Made by a program: the position numbers and the translations under genes. A DNA stretch of 11,861 nucleotides. It comes from an uncultured Phascolarctobacterium sp. Lineage in GTDB: Bacteria > Bacillota > Negativicutes > Acidaminococcales > Acidaminococcaceae. The stretch spans positions 1 through 11,861 of the forward strand of contig CAMFZA010000034.1 in assembly GCA_946002345.1 (NCBI GenBank), read 5' to 3'. Numbering within the stretch: position 1 is the stretch's first letter; every line of letters starts with the position of its first letter. Positions 1 to 6,298 of this stretch are shown here, in pieces. Under the pieces are notes generated by a model. It saw only the letters and a program-made list of their open reading frames with translations, did not search any database and was not told where the DNA came from.

Positions 1-11
1 ATATGCTAAAT

Positions 12-25
12 TATTGATATCAATA
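12..25. repeat. 14-bp perfect palindrome
   Basis: TATTGATATCAATA reads the same on both strands. It sits in the AT-rich left edge and could be an operator for a gene beyond the window. Only the symmetry supports it, so function is unknown. Confidence 0.3.
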
Positions 26-115
26 GTAATCCATCTTTCTTATATACCTATCAACTAGGTAGATTTATTGTGTAAAAAATTAAGAAAGCAAATAGCTAAC
101 CATCCATCCACTTTC

Positions 116-144
116 GTTAACTAAGATTATAGCACTGGGTTAAC
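116..144 (-). promoter_or_regulatory. possible leftward extended -10 promoter between two GTTAAC sites
   Basis: On the minus strand the bases at 131-126 read TATAAT preceded by TGC, an extended -10 pattern. The -35 region (TTGCAT, 17 bp upstream) is poor. Two copies of the palindrome GTTAAC (116-121 and 139-144) flank the -10 and could be repressor half-sites. A transcript from here would leave the window to the left, where its gene would lie. This is an inference from short motifs in AT-rich DNA. The stretch 1-187 shows no ORF I would defend. Confidence 0.25.
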
Positions 145-187
145 ATAAATGCAAGCAAAAATCCCCAAATAGTCTAATTAATACCAA

Positions 188-310
188 CTATCTACAAAAA
201 CCATAGTAAAGACACATTCGCTCTGGTACACTACAACAAGAGGGCATACATATAGAACAACACATACCTAGGTCGAACATCGTGTTCTGTACTACGCCAT
301 ACTTTTGCAT
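188..310 (-). CDS. small cysteine-rich peptide, 40 aa, unknown function
   Basis: I do not recognise this gene. It encodes 40 residues starting MQKYGVVQNTMFDLG, followed by a block rich in cysteine: CC at 17-18, C21, CC at 25-26, C33 and C39, so 7 of 40 residues. The start is supported by a purine-rich ribosome binding site (AGGAAGAGAGGAA) just upstream and by a near-consensus promoter at 379-406. There is no obvious signal peptide or membrane segment. The N-terminal 16 residues lack Cys and the rest carries all of it, which resembles a leader-core layout, a disulfide-rich peptide or a small metal-binding protein. It could also be a cysteine-sensing leader peptide for a gene left of the window, but at least 187 bases follow without one. 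It is divergent to the methionine operon, so a sulfur link is possible but unproven. No terminator is clear after it. Confidence 0.5.
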   Translation of the reverse strand: MQKYGVVQNTMFDLGMCCSICMPSCCSVPERMCLYYGFCR

Positions 311-343
311 ATCAATTTCCTCTCTTCCTAAACGCTTATTAAA

Positions 344-360
344 CCTATAATTTCTATAGG
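344..360. repeat. inverted repeat in the 5' UTR of the Cys-rich peptide
   Basis: CCTATA-ATTTC-TATAGG is a perfect 6-bp inverted repeat lying between the promoter and start codon of the cysteine-rich ORF. It could be an operator or a small mRNA hairpin. Nothing else supports a role. Confidence 0.35.
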
Positions 361-378
361 ATTTATACGTTATGTATT

Positions 379-406
379 ATTCTACTCCCTTTTATGTTTT
401 TGTCAA
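379..406 (-). promoter_or_regulatory. sigma-70 promoter for the Cys-rich peptide
   Basis: On the minus strand TTGACA (406-401) is followed after 16 bp by TAGAAT (384-379), giving 6/6 and 5/6 matches to the consensus. It would start transcription near 372, about 60 nt before the ATG at 310. It is divergent from the T-box promoter about 130 bp away. Confidence 0.6.
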
Positions 407-537
407 CACTTTTTTGCAAAAAAAGCTGCAAATTTGCTTTTCCTGTTTTTGCGGAACGAAAAGCCCTCCAATTCTGTAAATTAGTTTACATTAATTTTTA
501 CCTTATCCTCCATTTGTAAAATTTTATACGAAAACGG

Positions 538-566
538 TTGACGATTCCACCCACTTGCGGTATCAT
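538..566 (+). promoter_or_regulatory. promoter of the metA-metY operon
   Basis: TTGACG (538-543), a 17-bp spacer and TATCAT (561-566) form a near-consensus housekeeping promoter. Transcription should begin near 573, directly at the 5' end of the T-box leader. Confidence 0.7.
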
Positions 567-572
567 CTAGCA

Positions 573-880
573 CATAGCTTAATAGTGAGCAATGAAGAGA
601 AGAGTAAGCGCACGAGCTTGGCACAGAGAGTCTCCATTTTGGTGCAAGGAGGAGCAAGGGGTGGCGTTGAAGATGGTCTTGGAGCTGATGGACTGAATTA
701 CCTTTACTTAGGTCTTTAGGTCGTCCGGGTGCGCCCGTTACAGTGCTAGAGTATTAAAGGGTGAGCAAAGTCCCTGCGTACTTGATGAGGTTCATATGGT
801 GACATATGGATGAATAAGGGTGGTATCACGGAGTTACGCCTTCGTCCCTGTTTTGTGCAGGAACGAAGGCTTTTTTATTG
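573..880 (+). promoter_or_regulatory. T-box leader, probably tRNA-Met responsive, upstream of metA
   Basis: This leader senses uncharged tRNA. The diagnostic T-box motif AGGGTGGTATCACG is at 817-830, directly before a terminator hairpin with a T tract (838-876). Upstream, 580-690 contains Stem I hallmarks: an AGTA on the 5' side, CAGAGAG near 624, and GTTGAAGATGG at 666-676 as the 3' side of the specifier loop. The ATG at 673-675 is the best specifier candidate because the downstream genes make methionine. However, it sits one base after GAA rather than directly behind it, so the register needs a covariance alignment. When tRNA-Met is uncharged, its acceptor end should pair with the T-box and form the antiterminator, allowing metA and metY to be read. 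Confidence 0.92.
838..876 (+). terminator. T-box regulatory terminator
   Basis: GCCTTCGTCCCTG (838-850) pairs with CAGGAACGAAGGC (858-870) with one mismatch and a 7-nt loop, followed by TTTTTT (871-876). The T-box motif lies immediately 5' and would compete to form the antiterminator. Confidence 0.9.
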
Positions 881-964
881 TTCTCAAAGCTAGCTCCCTG
901 CAACAGCGTTCAATAATTAGGAAATAGGAAATGTTAGAGAATTTAGTTTTAGGAGGAATAAATA

Positions 965-1975
965 ATGCCTATTAAAATCAACGACCATTTATCAGCAATT
1001 GTGCAATTACAGGAGGAGGGTATCTTTACCATGACCGAGCAACGGGCCAACACCCAGCGCGTGCGTCCTCTGAAGGTCTGTATACTCAATTTGATGCCCT
1101 TAAAAAAGCCCACAGAAATCCAGCTGCTGCGCCTTTTGGGCAACTCTCCCCTGCAGATTGAAGTGGATTTTTGTCGTGTTGTAACTCGGGAAACAACCCA
1201 TACTGATAACTCCTATTTAGATAGAGCTTATTTGGAGTTTGATGATATCAAGGATAATTATTATGATGCCTTTTTGATGACCGGTGCACCAGTGGAAACC
1301 ATTCCCTTCGAGGAAGTTGATTACTGGAAAGAAATTGAAGCTTATTTAGATTGGGCTGAATACCACTGCTATTCCATCATGACCTTGTGCTGGGGCGCCC
1401 AGGCTGCTCTGTATCATTATTATGGTGTGCATAAAACCGTGCTTCCGGCAAAATTATTTGGCATCTTCCCCTATGGCCTCACTGTGAAAAACCACCCTTT
1501 GCTGCGTGGCTTTGATGATCGCTACTTTATTCCCCAATCACGTCATACTGCGGTTGATGATGATGCCATCGATGCCTGCAAAGCCTTACAGGTGTTGTCC
1601 CGCTCCGTGGAAAACGGCATCAATGTTTGTGCAACCAAGGATCTGCGCCGTATCTTTGTCCTAGGACATTTTGAATATGACCGCTATACCCTTGCCAATG
1701 AATATTATCGGGACAAACAAAAGAATTTGCCTATTGAAATGCCCAAATTCTACTTCCCCGAAAATGATACTACTCAAGAGCCCGTTTTCAAATGGCGCAG
1801 CTATGCTCACCTGTTCTACATGAACTGGCTGAATATCGTTTATCAGGATACTCCCTATGATTTAAGACAATTGGCTCCCGCCGAAACCGACAAGCTTAAT
1901 AAGGCCTTGGACCAATATAATAAAATCCTCTTGCAGCTGCAAAGAGTGGGTGCAGAAGTCAAGCAAGAGAAATAA
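965..1975 (+). CDS. metA: homoserine O-acetyltransferase (MetA family)
   Basis: The 336-aa protein activates homoserine by acylation, the committed step of methionine synthesis, in the cytosol. It has the class I glutamine-amidotransferase-like fold of the MetA/HTS family and the usual length (about 300-340 aa). The nucleophile is Cys142 in MTLCWGAQAA, and the other catalytic residues are His235 and Glu237 in LGHFE. The TGAPVE motif ends in Glu111. In characterised MetA proteins Glu at this position selects acetyl-CoA and Gly selects succinyl-CoA, so I infer an acetyltransferase even though the family is often labelled succinyltransferase. AGGAGG (951-956) sits 8 bases before the ATG. metY follows after 15 bases, fitting use of O-acetylhomoserine as its substrate. 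Expression is controlled by the upstream T-box. Confidence 0.95.
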   Translation: MPIKINDHLSAIVQLQEEGIFTMTEQRANTQRVRPLKVCILNLMPLKKPTEIQLLRLLGNSPLQIEVDFCRVVTRETTHTDNSYLDRAYLEFDDIKDNYYDAFLMTGAPVETIPFEEVDYWKEIEAYLDWAEYHCYSIMTLCWGAQAALYHYYGVHKTVLPAKLFGIFPYGLTVKNHPLLRGFDDRYFIPQSRHTAVDDDAIDACKALQVLSRSVENGINVCATKDLRRIFVLGHFEYDRYTLANEYYRDKQKNLPIEMPKFYFPENDTTQEPVFKWRSYAHLFYMNWLNIVYQDTPYDLRQLAPAETDKLNKALDQYNKILLQLQRVGAEVKQEK

Positions 1976-1990
1976 ATACTAAAGGAGTTT

Positions 1991-3283
1991 ATGAAAATGG
2001 CAAATGTGAATATTAATACGAAATGTGTACAGGGTGGTTATCACCCCGGTAACGGCGAACCTCGCCAAATCCCCATCATCCAATCCACCACCTTCAAGTA
2101 TGACACCAGTGAGGATATGGGTAAGCTCTTCGACTTGGAGGCAACGGGCTATTTTTATTCCCGCCTACAGAACCCTACCTGTGATTATGTAGCAGCCAAA
2201 ATTGCGGAGCTGGAGGGCGGCACAGCCGCCATGCTCACCTCCTCCGGCCAGGCGGCCAACTTTTTTGCACTTTTCAATATTTGCGAGGCTGGTGACCATA
2301 TTGTAGCCTCTTCCTCTATTTACGGTGGCACCTTCAATCTAATTGCAGTGACCATGGCTAAGATGGGCATCACAGCCACCTTCGTCTCCCCTGATGCTAC
2401 GGACGAGGAGTTAGATGCTGCCTTTCAAGAGAATACCAAGGCTGTTTTTGGCGAAACCATTGCCAATCCGGCCCTCACCGTACTGGATATCGAAAAATTT
2501 GCTCAGGCAGCCCATCGTCATGGCGTGCCCCTGATTGTGGATAACACCTTCCCCACCCCCATCAACTGTCGTCCCATAGAGTGGGGTGCCGACATCGTTA
2601 CCCATTCTACTACCAAATACATGGATGGTCATGGGGCCTGTGTAGGCGGTGCCATTGTGGATGGTGGCAACTTCAATTGGCTAGCACATGCAGACAAATT
2701 CCCCGGACTCTGCCAGCCCGATGAGTCCTACCATGGCATTACCTACGCAGAAAAATTTGGTCAGGCCGGTGCCTTCATCACTAAGGCTACTGCTCAGCTA
2801 ATGCGGGATTTTGGCTGTACCCAATCACCCCAAAGCGCCTTTATTTTAAATTTAGGACTGGAATCCCTGCATGTACGTATGCCGCGCCATGTGGAGAATG
2901 GGCAGGCCGTGGCAGAGTTTTTGGAACGGCAACCCCAGGTAGGATATGTTAGCTATCCAGGCCTGCAATCCAACAAATACCATGCCCTAGCTGAAAAATA
3001 CCTGGGTAATGGTGGCTGTGGCGTTGTTTCCTTCAACCTGAAGGGTGGTCGCAAGGCTGCAGAAGCCTTTATGAAGCGTTTAAAAATTGCGGCCATCGAA
3101 ACCCATGTAGCCGATGCCCGTACCTGCTGCTTGAACCCTGCCACCAGTACTCACCGCCAAATGACGGATGCACAGCTGGCTGCCTGCGGTATTCCTGCCG
3201 GCTTGGTACGCATCTCCTGCGGCCTAGAGGACAAGGCAGACTTAATTGCTGACCTTGCACAGGCTTTAGCAGGCATTGAATAA
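1991..3283 (+). CDS. metY: O-acetylhomoserine sulfhydrylase (aminocarboxypropyltransferase)
   Basis: This PLP enzyme of the Cys/Met metabolism family replaces the acetyl group of O-acetylhomoserine with sulfide to give homocysteine. The 430-aa length and the long segment between the PLP lysine and the C-terminal domain (about residues 225-285) fit MetY better than the shorter cystathionine synthases and lyases (about 380-400 aa). SSGQAA (84-89) fits the phosphate-binding loop, Asp184 in VDNTF fits the residue contacting the PLP ring nitrogen, and Lys209 in STTKYMDGHG should form the Schiff base. Two ATGs compete: the one at 1991 is only 3 bases from AAAGGAG (1981-1987), while the one at 1997, giving MANVNINTK, is 9 bases away and is the more likely start. 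It shares the T-box-controlled transcript with metA and is followed by a terminator. Confidence 0.93.
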   Translation: MKMANVNINTKCVQGGYHPGNGEPRQIPIIQSTTFKYDTSEDMGKLFDLEATGYFYSRLQNPTCDYVAAKIAELEGGTAAMLTSSGQAANFFALFNICEAGDHIVASSSIYGGTFNLIAVTMAKMGITATFVSPDATDEELDAAFQENTKAVFGETIANPALTVLDIEKFAQAAHRHGVPLIVDNTFPTPINCRPIEWGADIVTHSTTKYMDGHGACVGGAIVDGGNFNWLAHADKFPGLCQPDESYHGITYAEKFGQAGAFITKATAQLMRDFGCTQSPQSAFILNLGLESLHVRMPRHVENGQAVAEFLERQPQVGYVSYPGLQSNKYHALAEKYLGNGGCGVVSFNLKGGRKAAEAFMKRLKIAAIETHVADARTCCLNPATSTHRQMTDAQLAACGIPAGLVRISCGLEDKADLIADLAQALAGIE

Positions 3284-3328
3284 TCAAGAAATTTTGTTTG
3301 TCAGCCACTAAGACAGCAAAACATTACA

Positions 3329-3378
3329 AAAGCGTCAATTTTCTTCCTGTATTACGTAGAAAATTGACGCTTTTTGTT
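3329..3378 (+). terminator. terminator of the met operon, possibly bidirectional
   Basis: AAAGCGTCAATTTTC (3329-3343) and GAAAATTGACGCTTT (3359-3373) form a perfect 15-bp stem followed by TTGTTTTT. It lies 45 bases after the metY stop. On the minus strand the stem is followed by a weaker T-rich stretch, so it may also end the convergent ligase transcript. A second small inverted repeat (AACATTA/TAATGTT, 3421-3441) lies just after the ligase stop but has no T tract. Confidence 0.9.
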
Positions 3379-3445
3379 TTTATTATAAGTATCAAGATGG
3401 TAGTGTTTTATCAGTAACGAAACATTACCGAAAATAATGTTCTGC

Positions 3446-4741
3446 TTAAGTTTCGTAATTATTCAGCTTGCTGCACAGCATGGTCAGACCACCCAAAAGC
3501 CAAAAGCATAAGCCCATTTGAGTATTGAAATATACATGATCCGTAAGACCACCAACAGCAATACCCACCGTGGCCAGCACGTAGCCCCGTCCCATGGCCT
3601 TAAGCCATAGGCTGCGACCTGCATAAGCCAACCTCCAAGCCGTAGGCAGGAAGATGCCCCACCAAATGAGCAGGAAAACCAAGAGCCCGTGATAGCCCAG
3701 CTCTGCACACACATTGAGGAAAATATTGTGGCAGTGGTACATAATCACGCTGGTGTCCTCTAAGTAAAAATTGTAATCCGGGTACACAAAGCGATAGCCA
3801 TACCAGCCCACGCCTAGGTGAAAATCCTCGATCCCGGAGGTTGTGCTTTCAAAGTAGGCAATACGCAGGGCAGCGGAGGGGTCCTCACCGCTAGTGATGG
3901 AACTGAGCCGCTGCAGCACCGCCGGTCCCCCCACTGCCAAGGCAATGGCACCAGCAGCCAACACCGGTCCCACCGCCTTGTGACAAAAAAGCACGCAAAA
4001 AGCTAACAGCATGGCGGCACAGGCCAACCAATTGCCACGGCTATAGGTATAAAGCAGGCACAATGCTGCCAAAGCACCGACCACGGCGAAGGCCCCACGC
4101 CAAAGCTTCTGCTCCTTGGTCATATTGAAGAAGGCCGTGCAGTAAGAAATCACCAGCACTAAATAGCCTGCCAGAATATTAGGGTTTACCAGAGTGGAAA
4201 AAACCCGCACCTTTAAGTCGGGGAATTGGTCCGGATCTGACCAAATGCCTTCACCTGCCACGCCCAAAAGCTTTTGGGCAATACCGATGAGACTCACCAG
4301 CACCGACATAGCTAGGAATACACCAATGAGCTGCAGGGGGCGGGGCAAAGCGCTAAAGTGCTGCCAAAGGCCGCCGGCAGCAACTCCCTTAGGGCCAGCA
4401 CCAAAGACCTGGGGACGCTCCCAGCCATGGCGCAGCAGCACAAAAAGGAGCGCACTGTACTGCCCTGCCACATATACATAATTCCACGAAGAGATAAACT
4501 GATTCTTAGAAAAATGTAGCGAAACCACGCCGATAACAAGCAGCAGGTACAAAAGTCCCTGCTGCCAGCTTTTCAGCACACAGGGCTGCTGCCGCCCCTT
4601 CACATGCGCCACCAGAGCCGCCGCCAAGAAGGTCACTCCCACACAAAACGCTGTAAACTCCTGATGGAGTGGAATCACCGCCACCGTAAATAACAGCATG
4701 TAATATATTTTGTTGTCCAAATACTCAACAAACTGCTTCAT
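3446..4741 (-). CDS. O-antigen ligase / Wzy-type polymerase-like membrane protein
   Basis: This 431-aa protein is almost entirely hydrophobic, with about ten or more predicted membrane helices, and has the layout of the O-antigen ligase/polymerase (Wzy_C, RfaL/WaaL-like) superfamily. Recognisable family signals are NPNILAGYL (about 186-194), YTYSRGNWLA (about 231-240) and a large extracytoplasmic loop ending in YHCHNIFLNVCAELG (about 335-349), equivalent to the conserved H-x-x-H-N and E-x-G region. It would join or polymerise surface glycan on the outer face of the inner membrane. The exact substrate cannot be read. I chose the ATG at 4741 (MKQFVEYLDN) over an in-frame TTG at 4771 because GGGGGAG lies 10 bases upstream of it. 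That ribosome binding site belongs to a repeat (4752-4802). It is last in the valS-folC cluster, 154 bases after folC. Confidence 0.75.
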   Translation of the reverse strand: MKQFVEYLDNKIYYMLLFTVAVIPLHQEFTAFCVGVTFLAAALVAHVKGRQQPCVLKSWQQGLLYLLLVIGVVSLHFSKNQFISSWNYVYVAGQYSALLFVLLRHGWERPQVFGAGPKGVAAGGLWQHFSALPRPLQLIGVFLAMSVLVSLIGIAQKLLGVAGEGIWSDPDQFPDLKVRVFSTLVNPNILAGYLVLVISYCTAFFNMTKEQKLWRGAFAVVGALAALCLLYTYSRGNWLACAAMLLAFCVLFCHKAVGPVLAAGAIALAVGGPAVLQRLSSITSGEDPSAALRIAYFESTTSGIEDFHLGVGWYGYRFVYPDYNFYLEDTSVIMYHCHNIFLNVCAELGYHGLLVFLLIWWGIFLPTAWRLAYAGRSLWLKAMGRGYVLATVGIAVGGLTDHVYFNTQMGLCFWLLGGLTMLCSKLNNYET

Positions 4742-4751
4742 ATAGCAGAAT

Positions 4752-4802
4752 CTCCCCCAGTCAGCTCGCAAGCTCGCTGCCAGCCCCCTCAGTGAGGGGG
4801 CA
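4752..4802 (-). repeat. REP-like double-hairpin intergenic repeat, copy A
   Basis: Read on the minus strand: hairpin CCCCCTCA-C-TGAGGGGG, a short CTGG linker, a second short hairpin closed by CAGC/GCTG around GAGCTTGCGA, then GGGGGAGATTC. The same architecture occurs in opposite orientation at 6242-6284. It fills much of the folC-ligase gap, and its GGGGGAG end serves as the ligase ribosome binding site. Family membership is judged by shape, not by alignment to other copies. Confidence 0.55.
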
Positions 4803-4895
4803 CAAATTATACAATGCTAAAGTACAGGATTACGAATTCATAAAACAACGAACTAAAAATGAGTAATGATTAAAAATTCCCAAGGAATTGAGGTT

Positions 4896-6200
4896 TTAAT
4901 TCATCTTTTCCCTCTGCTCCAAAAGCATCTTCTTAAACTCGCCCACTAGATACAAGCTGCCACACACGCACACCACGCCATCTGCGCCAGCACCAGTCAT
5001 AGCAGCCTCATAAGCCTGCGCCAAATCCTCCATGGGAATAGCATTAGGCCCCACCAGCTTCGCAAGATCAGCAGCCTCAGCCGCACGATAGCCCTTATCC
5101 GCACGCACAGTATACACCACATCATCTGCATGAATCAAGGTTTTGATAACACCGCTCATGTCCTTGTCACCCATCATGCCAAAAACAAACTGCACCCTTT
5201 GCCCCGGATAATACTTATCCAAGGCCTTGCGCAGAGCCTCCGCACCATTGGGATTGTGTGCGCCATCAAGAATAATATCAGGATGCTGGCTGATGCGCTC
5301 CAAGCGCCCCGGCCACAGGGTATTAGCCACGCCAAGATGCAAGGCCAGCTCGTTAATGCGATCATCCTGCTTGGATACCAGCTTAGCAGCCACAATGGCC
5401 ACACTGGTATTCTTAATCTGGTGCTCACCAGGAAGCTTAATTTCATATTCAGAGCTATAGGTATTGCCAGCATAAAGCGTGAACCTTTGCCCCTCCATGG
5501 AGCTAGCTACCTCCTCCCCACGGAAAGCCTTACCATACAAATATACAGGCGCTTCCTTGAACATGGCAAAGCTAATAATGGGCCCCAAGGCCTCATTGCC
5601 CTCGGCAGCAGTAACCACAGGCACCTTCTCCTTAATGATGCCCGCCTTCTGCATAGCAATGCGCTCCACAGTGGCGCCACAGCGATCCGTATGATCCAAA
5701 GCTACGTTAGTGATAACGCTCACCACAGGGGTAATCACATTGGTGGAATCCCACAGGCCGCCCATGCCCACTTCAATAACTGCGTAATCCACCTTGTTTA
5801 GATAAAAGTAGAGAAAAGCCGCAGCTGTGAGAATTTCAAATTGGGTGGGCTGCTCACAAACGCCTTTTTTGACAATACTATCCGCAGCCACCTTGACAGC
5901 GGAAATAACCATAGCAAAATCATCATCACTAATATCCTTGCCATTCAAGGTGATGCGCTCATTGTATTTTACAAGGTGGGGCGAAGTAAACTTGCCCACC
6001 TTCAAATTAGCAGCCAACAAAATATTGGTAATCATGCTAGTGACGGAGCCCTTGCCATTGGTACCGGTAACATGCACAGTCTTGATCTTCTGCTCCGGAT
6101 GATCCAACTCCTTCAGGAGACCTTCAATGCGCTCCATGCCCAGCTTAATGCCAAATTTACCCAGGCCATCTAAATAGCCCAAGCTTTCAGAGTAATTCAT
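4896..6200 (-). CDS. folC: bifunctional folylpolyglutamate synthase / dihydrofolate synthase
   Basis: This Mur-ligase-type ATP enzyme adds glutamate to dihydropteroate and to reduced folates, keeping folates in the cell. The 434-aa length is normal. The P-loop GTNGKGS is at 46-52, the folate-binding stretch SPHLVKYNERI at 73-83, Glu143 in EVGMGG and His170 in DHTDR should coordinate Mg, Lys185 in QKAGIIK matches the carbamylated lysine of the family, WPGRLE is at 296-301, and DGAHNP at 312-317 opens the C-terminal domain. The GGAGG located 8 bases before the ATG supports the start. It lies 98 bases downstream of valS on the same strand, a common pairing in Firmicutes, so it is probably co-transcribed from the valS T-box promoter. 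The sequence does not show whether both activities are retained. Confidence 0.95.
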   Translation of the reverse strand: MNYSESLGYLDGLGKFGIKLGMERIEGLLKELDHPEQKIKTVHVTGTNGKGSVTSMITNILLAANLKVGKFTSPHLVKYNERITLNGKDISDDDFAMVISAVKVAADSIVKKGVCEQPTQFEILTAAAFLYFYLNKVDYAVIEVGMGGLWDSTNVITPVVSVITNVALDHTDRCGATVERIAMQKAGIIKEKVPVVTAAEGNEALGPIISFAMFKEAPVYLYGKAFRGEEVASSMEGQRFTLYAGNTYSSEYEIKLPGEHQIKNTSVAIVAAKLVSKQDDRINELALHLGVANTLWPGRLERISQHPDIILDGAHNPNGAEALRKALDKYYPGQRVQFVFGMMGDKDMSGVIKTLIHADDVVYTVRADKGYRAAEAADLAKLVGPNAIPMEDLAQAYEAAMTGAGADGVVCVCGSLYLVGEFKKMLLEQREKMN

Positions 6201-6241
6201 ATTCTGCCTCCAAGCTTTAAATCCAGCTAAATATAGGAAAG

Positions 6242-6284
6242 CCTCCCCTAAGCGGGGAGGGAGACCACTTGCAGTGGGGGTTTT
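6242..6284 (+). repeat. REP-like double-hairpin intergenic repeat, copy B
   Basis: On the plus strand: CCTCCCC (6242-6248) pairs with GGGGAGG (6254-6260), then a GAGA linker, then CCACT (6265-6269) pairs with AGTGG (6273-6277), followed by GGGTTTTCTTT. It has the same hairpin-linker-hairpin-G-run-T-run plan as 4752-4802, in opposite orientation, inside the valS-folC gap. It would fold in the polycistronic mRNA and might affect stability or partial termination. Confidence 0.5.
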
Positions 6285-6298
6285 CTTTGCGTATAAGC

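Noticed and set aside
4742..4771. N-terminal extension of the ligase from a TTG at 4771
   Set aside because: The extension is encoded by the REP-like repeat and uses a rare start without a ribosome binding site; the ATG at 4741 has GGGGGAG upstream.
5130..5801. 223-aa plus-strand open frame opposite folC
   Set aside because: It is antisense to the well-supported folC, has no ribosome binding site context, and its composition reflects the complementary strand of a conserved gene.
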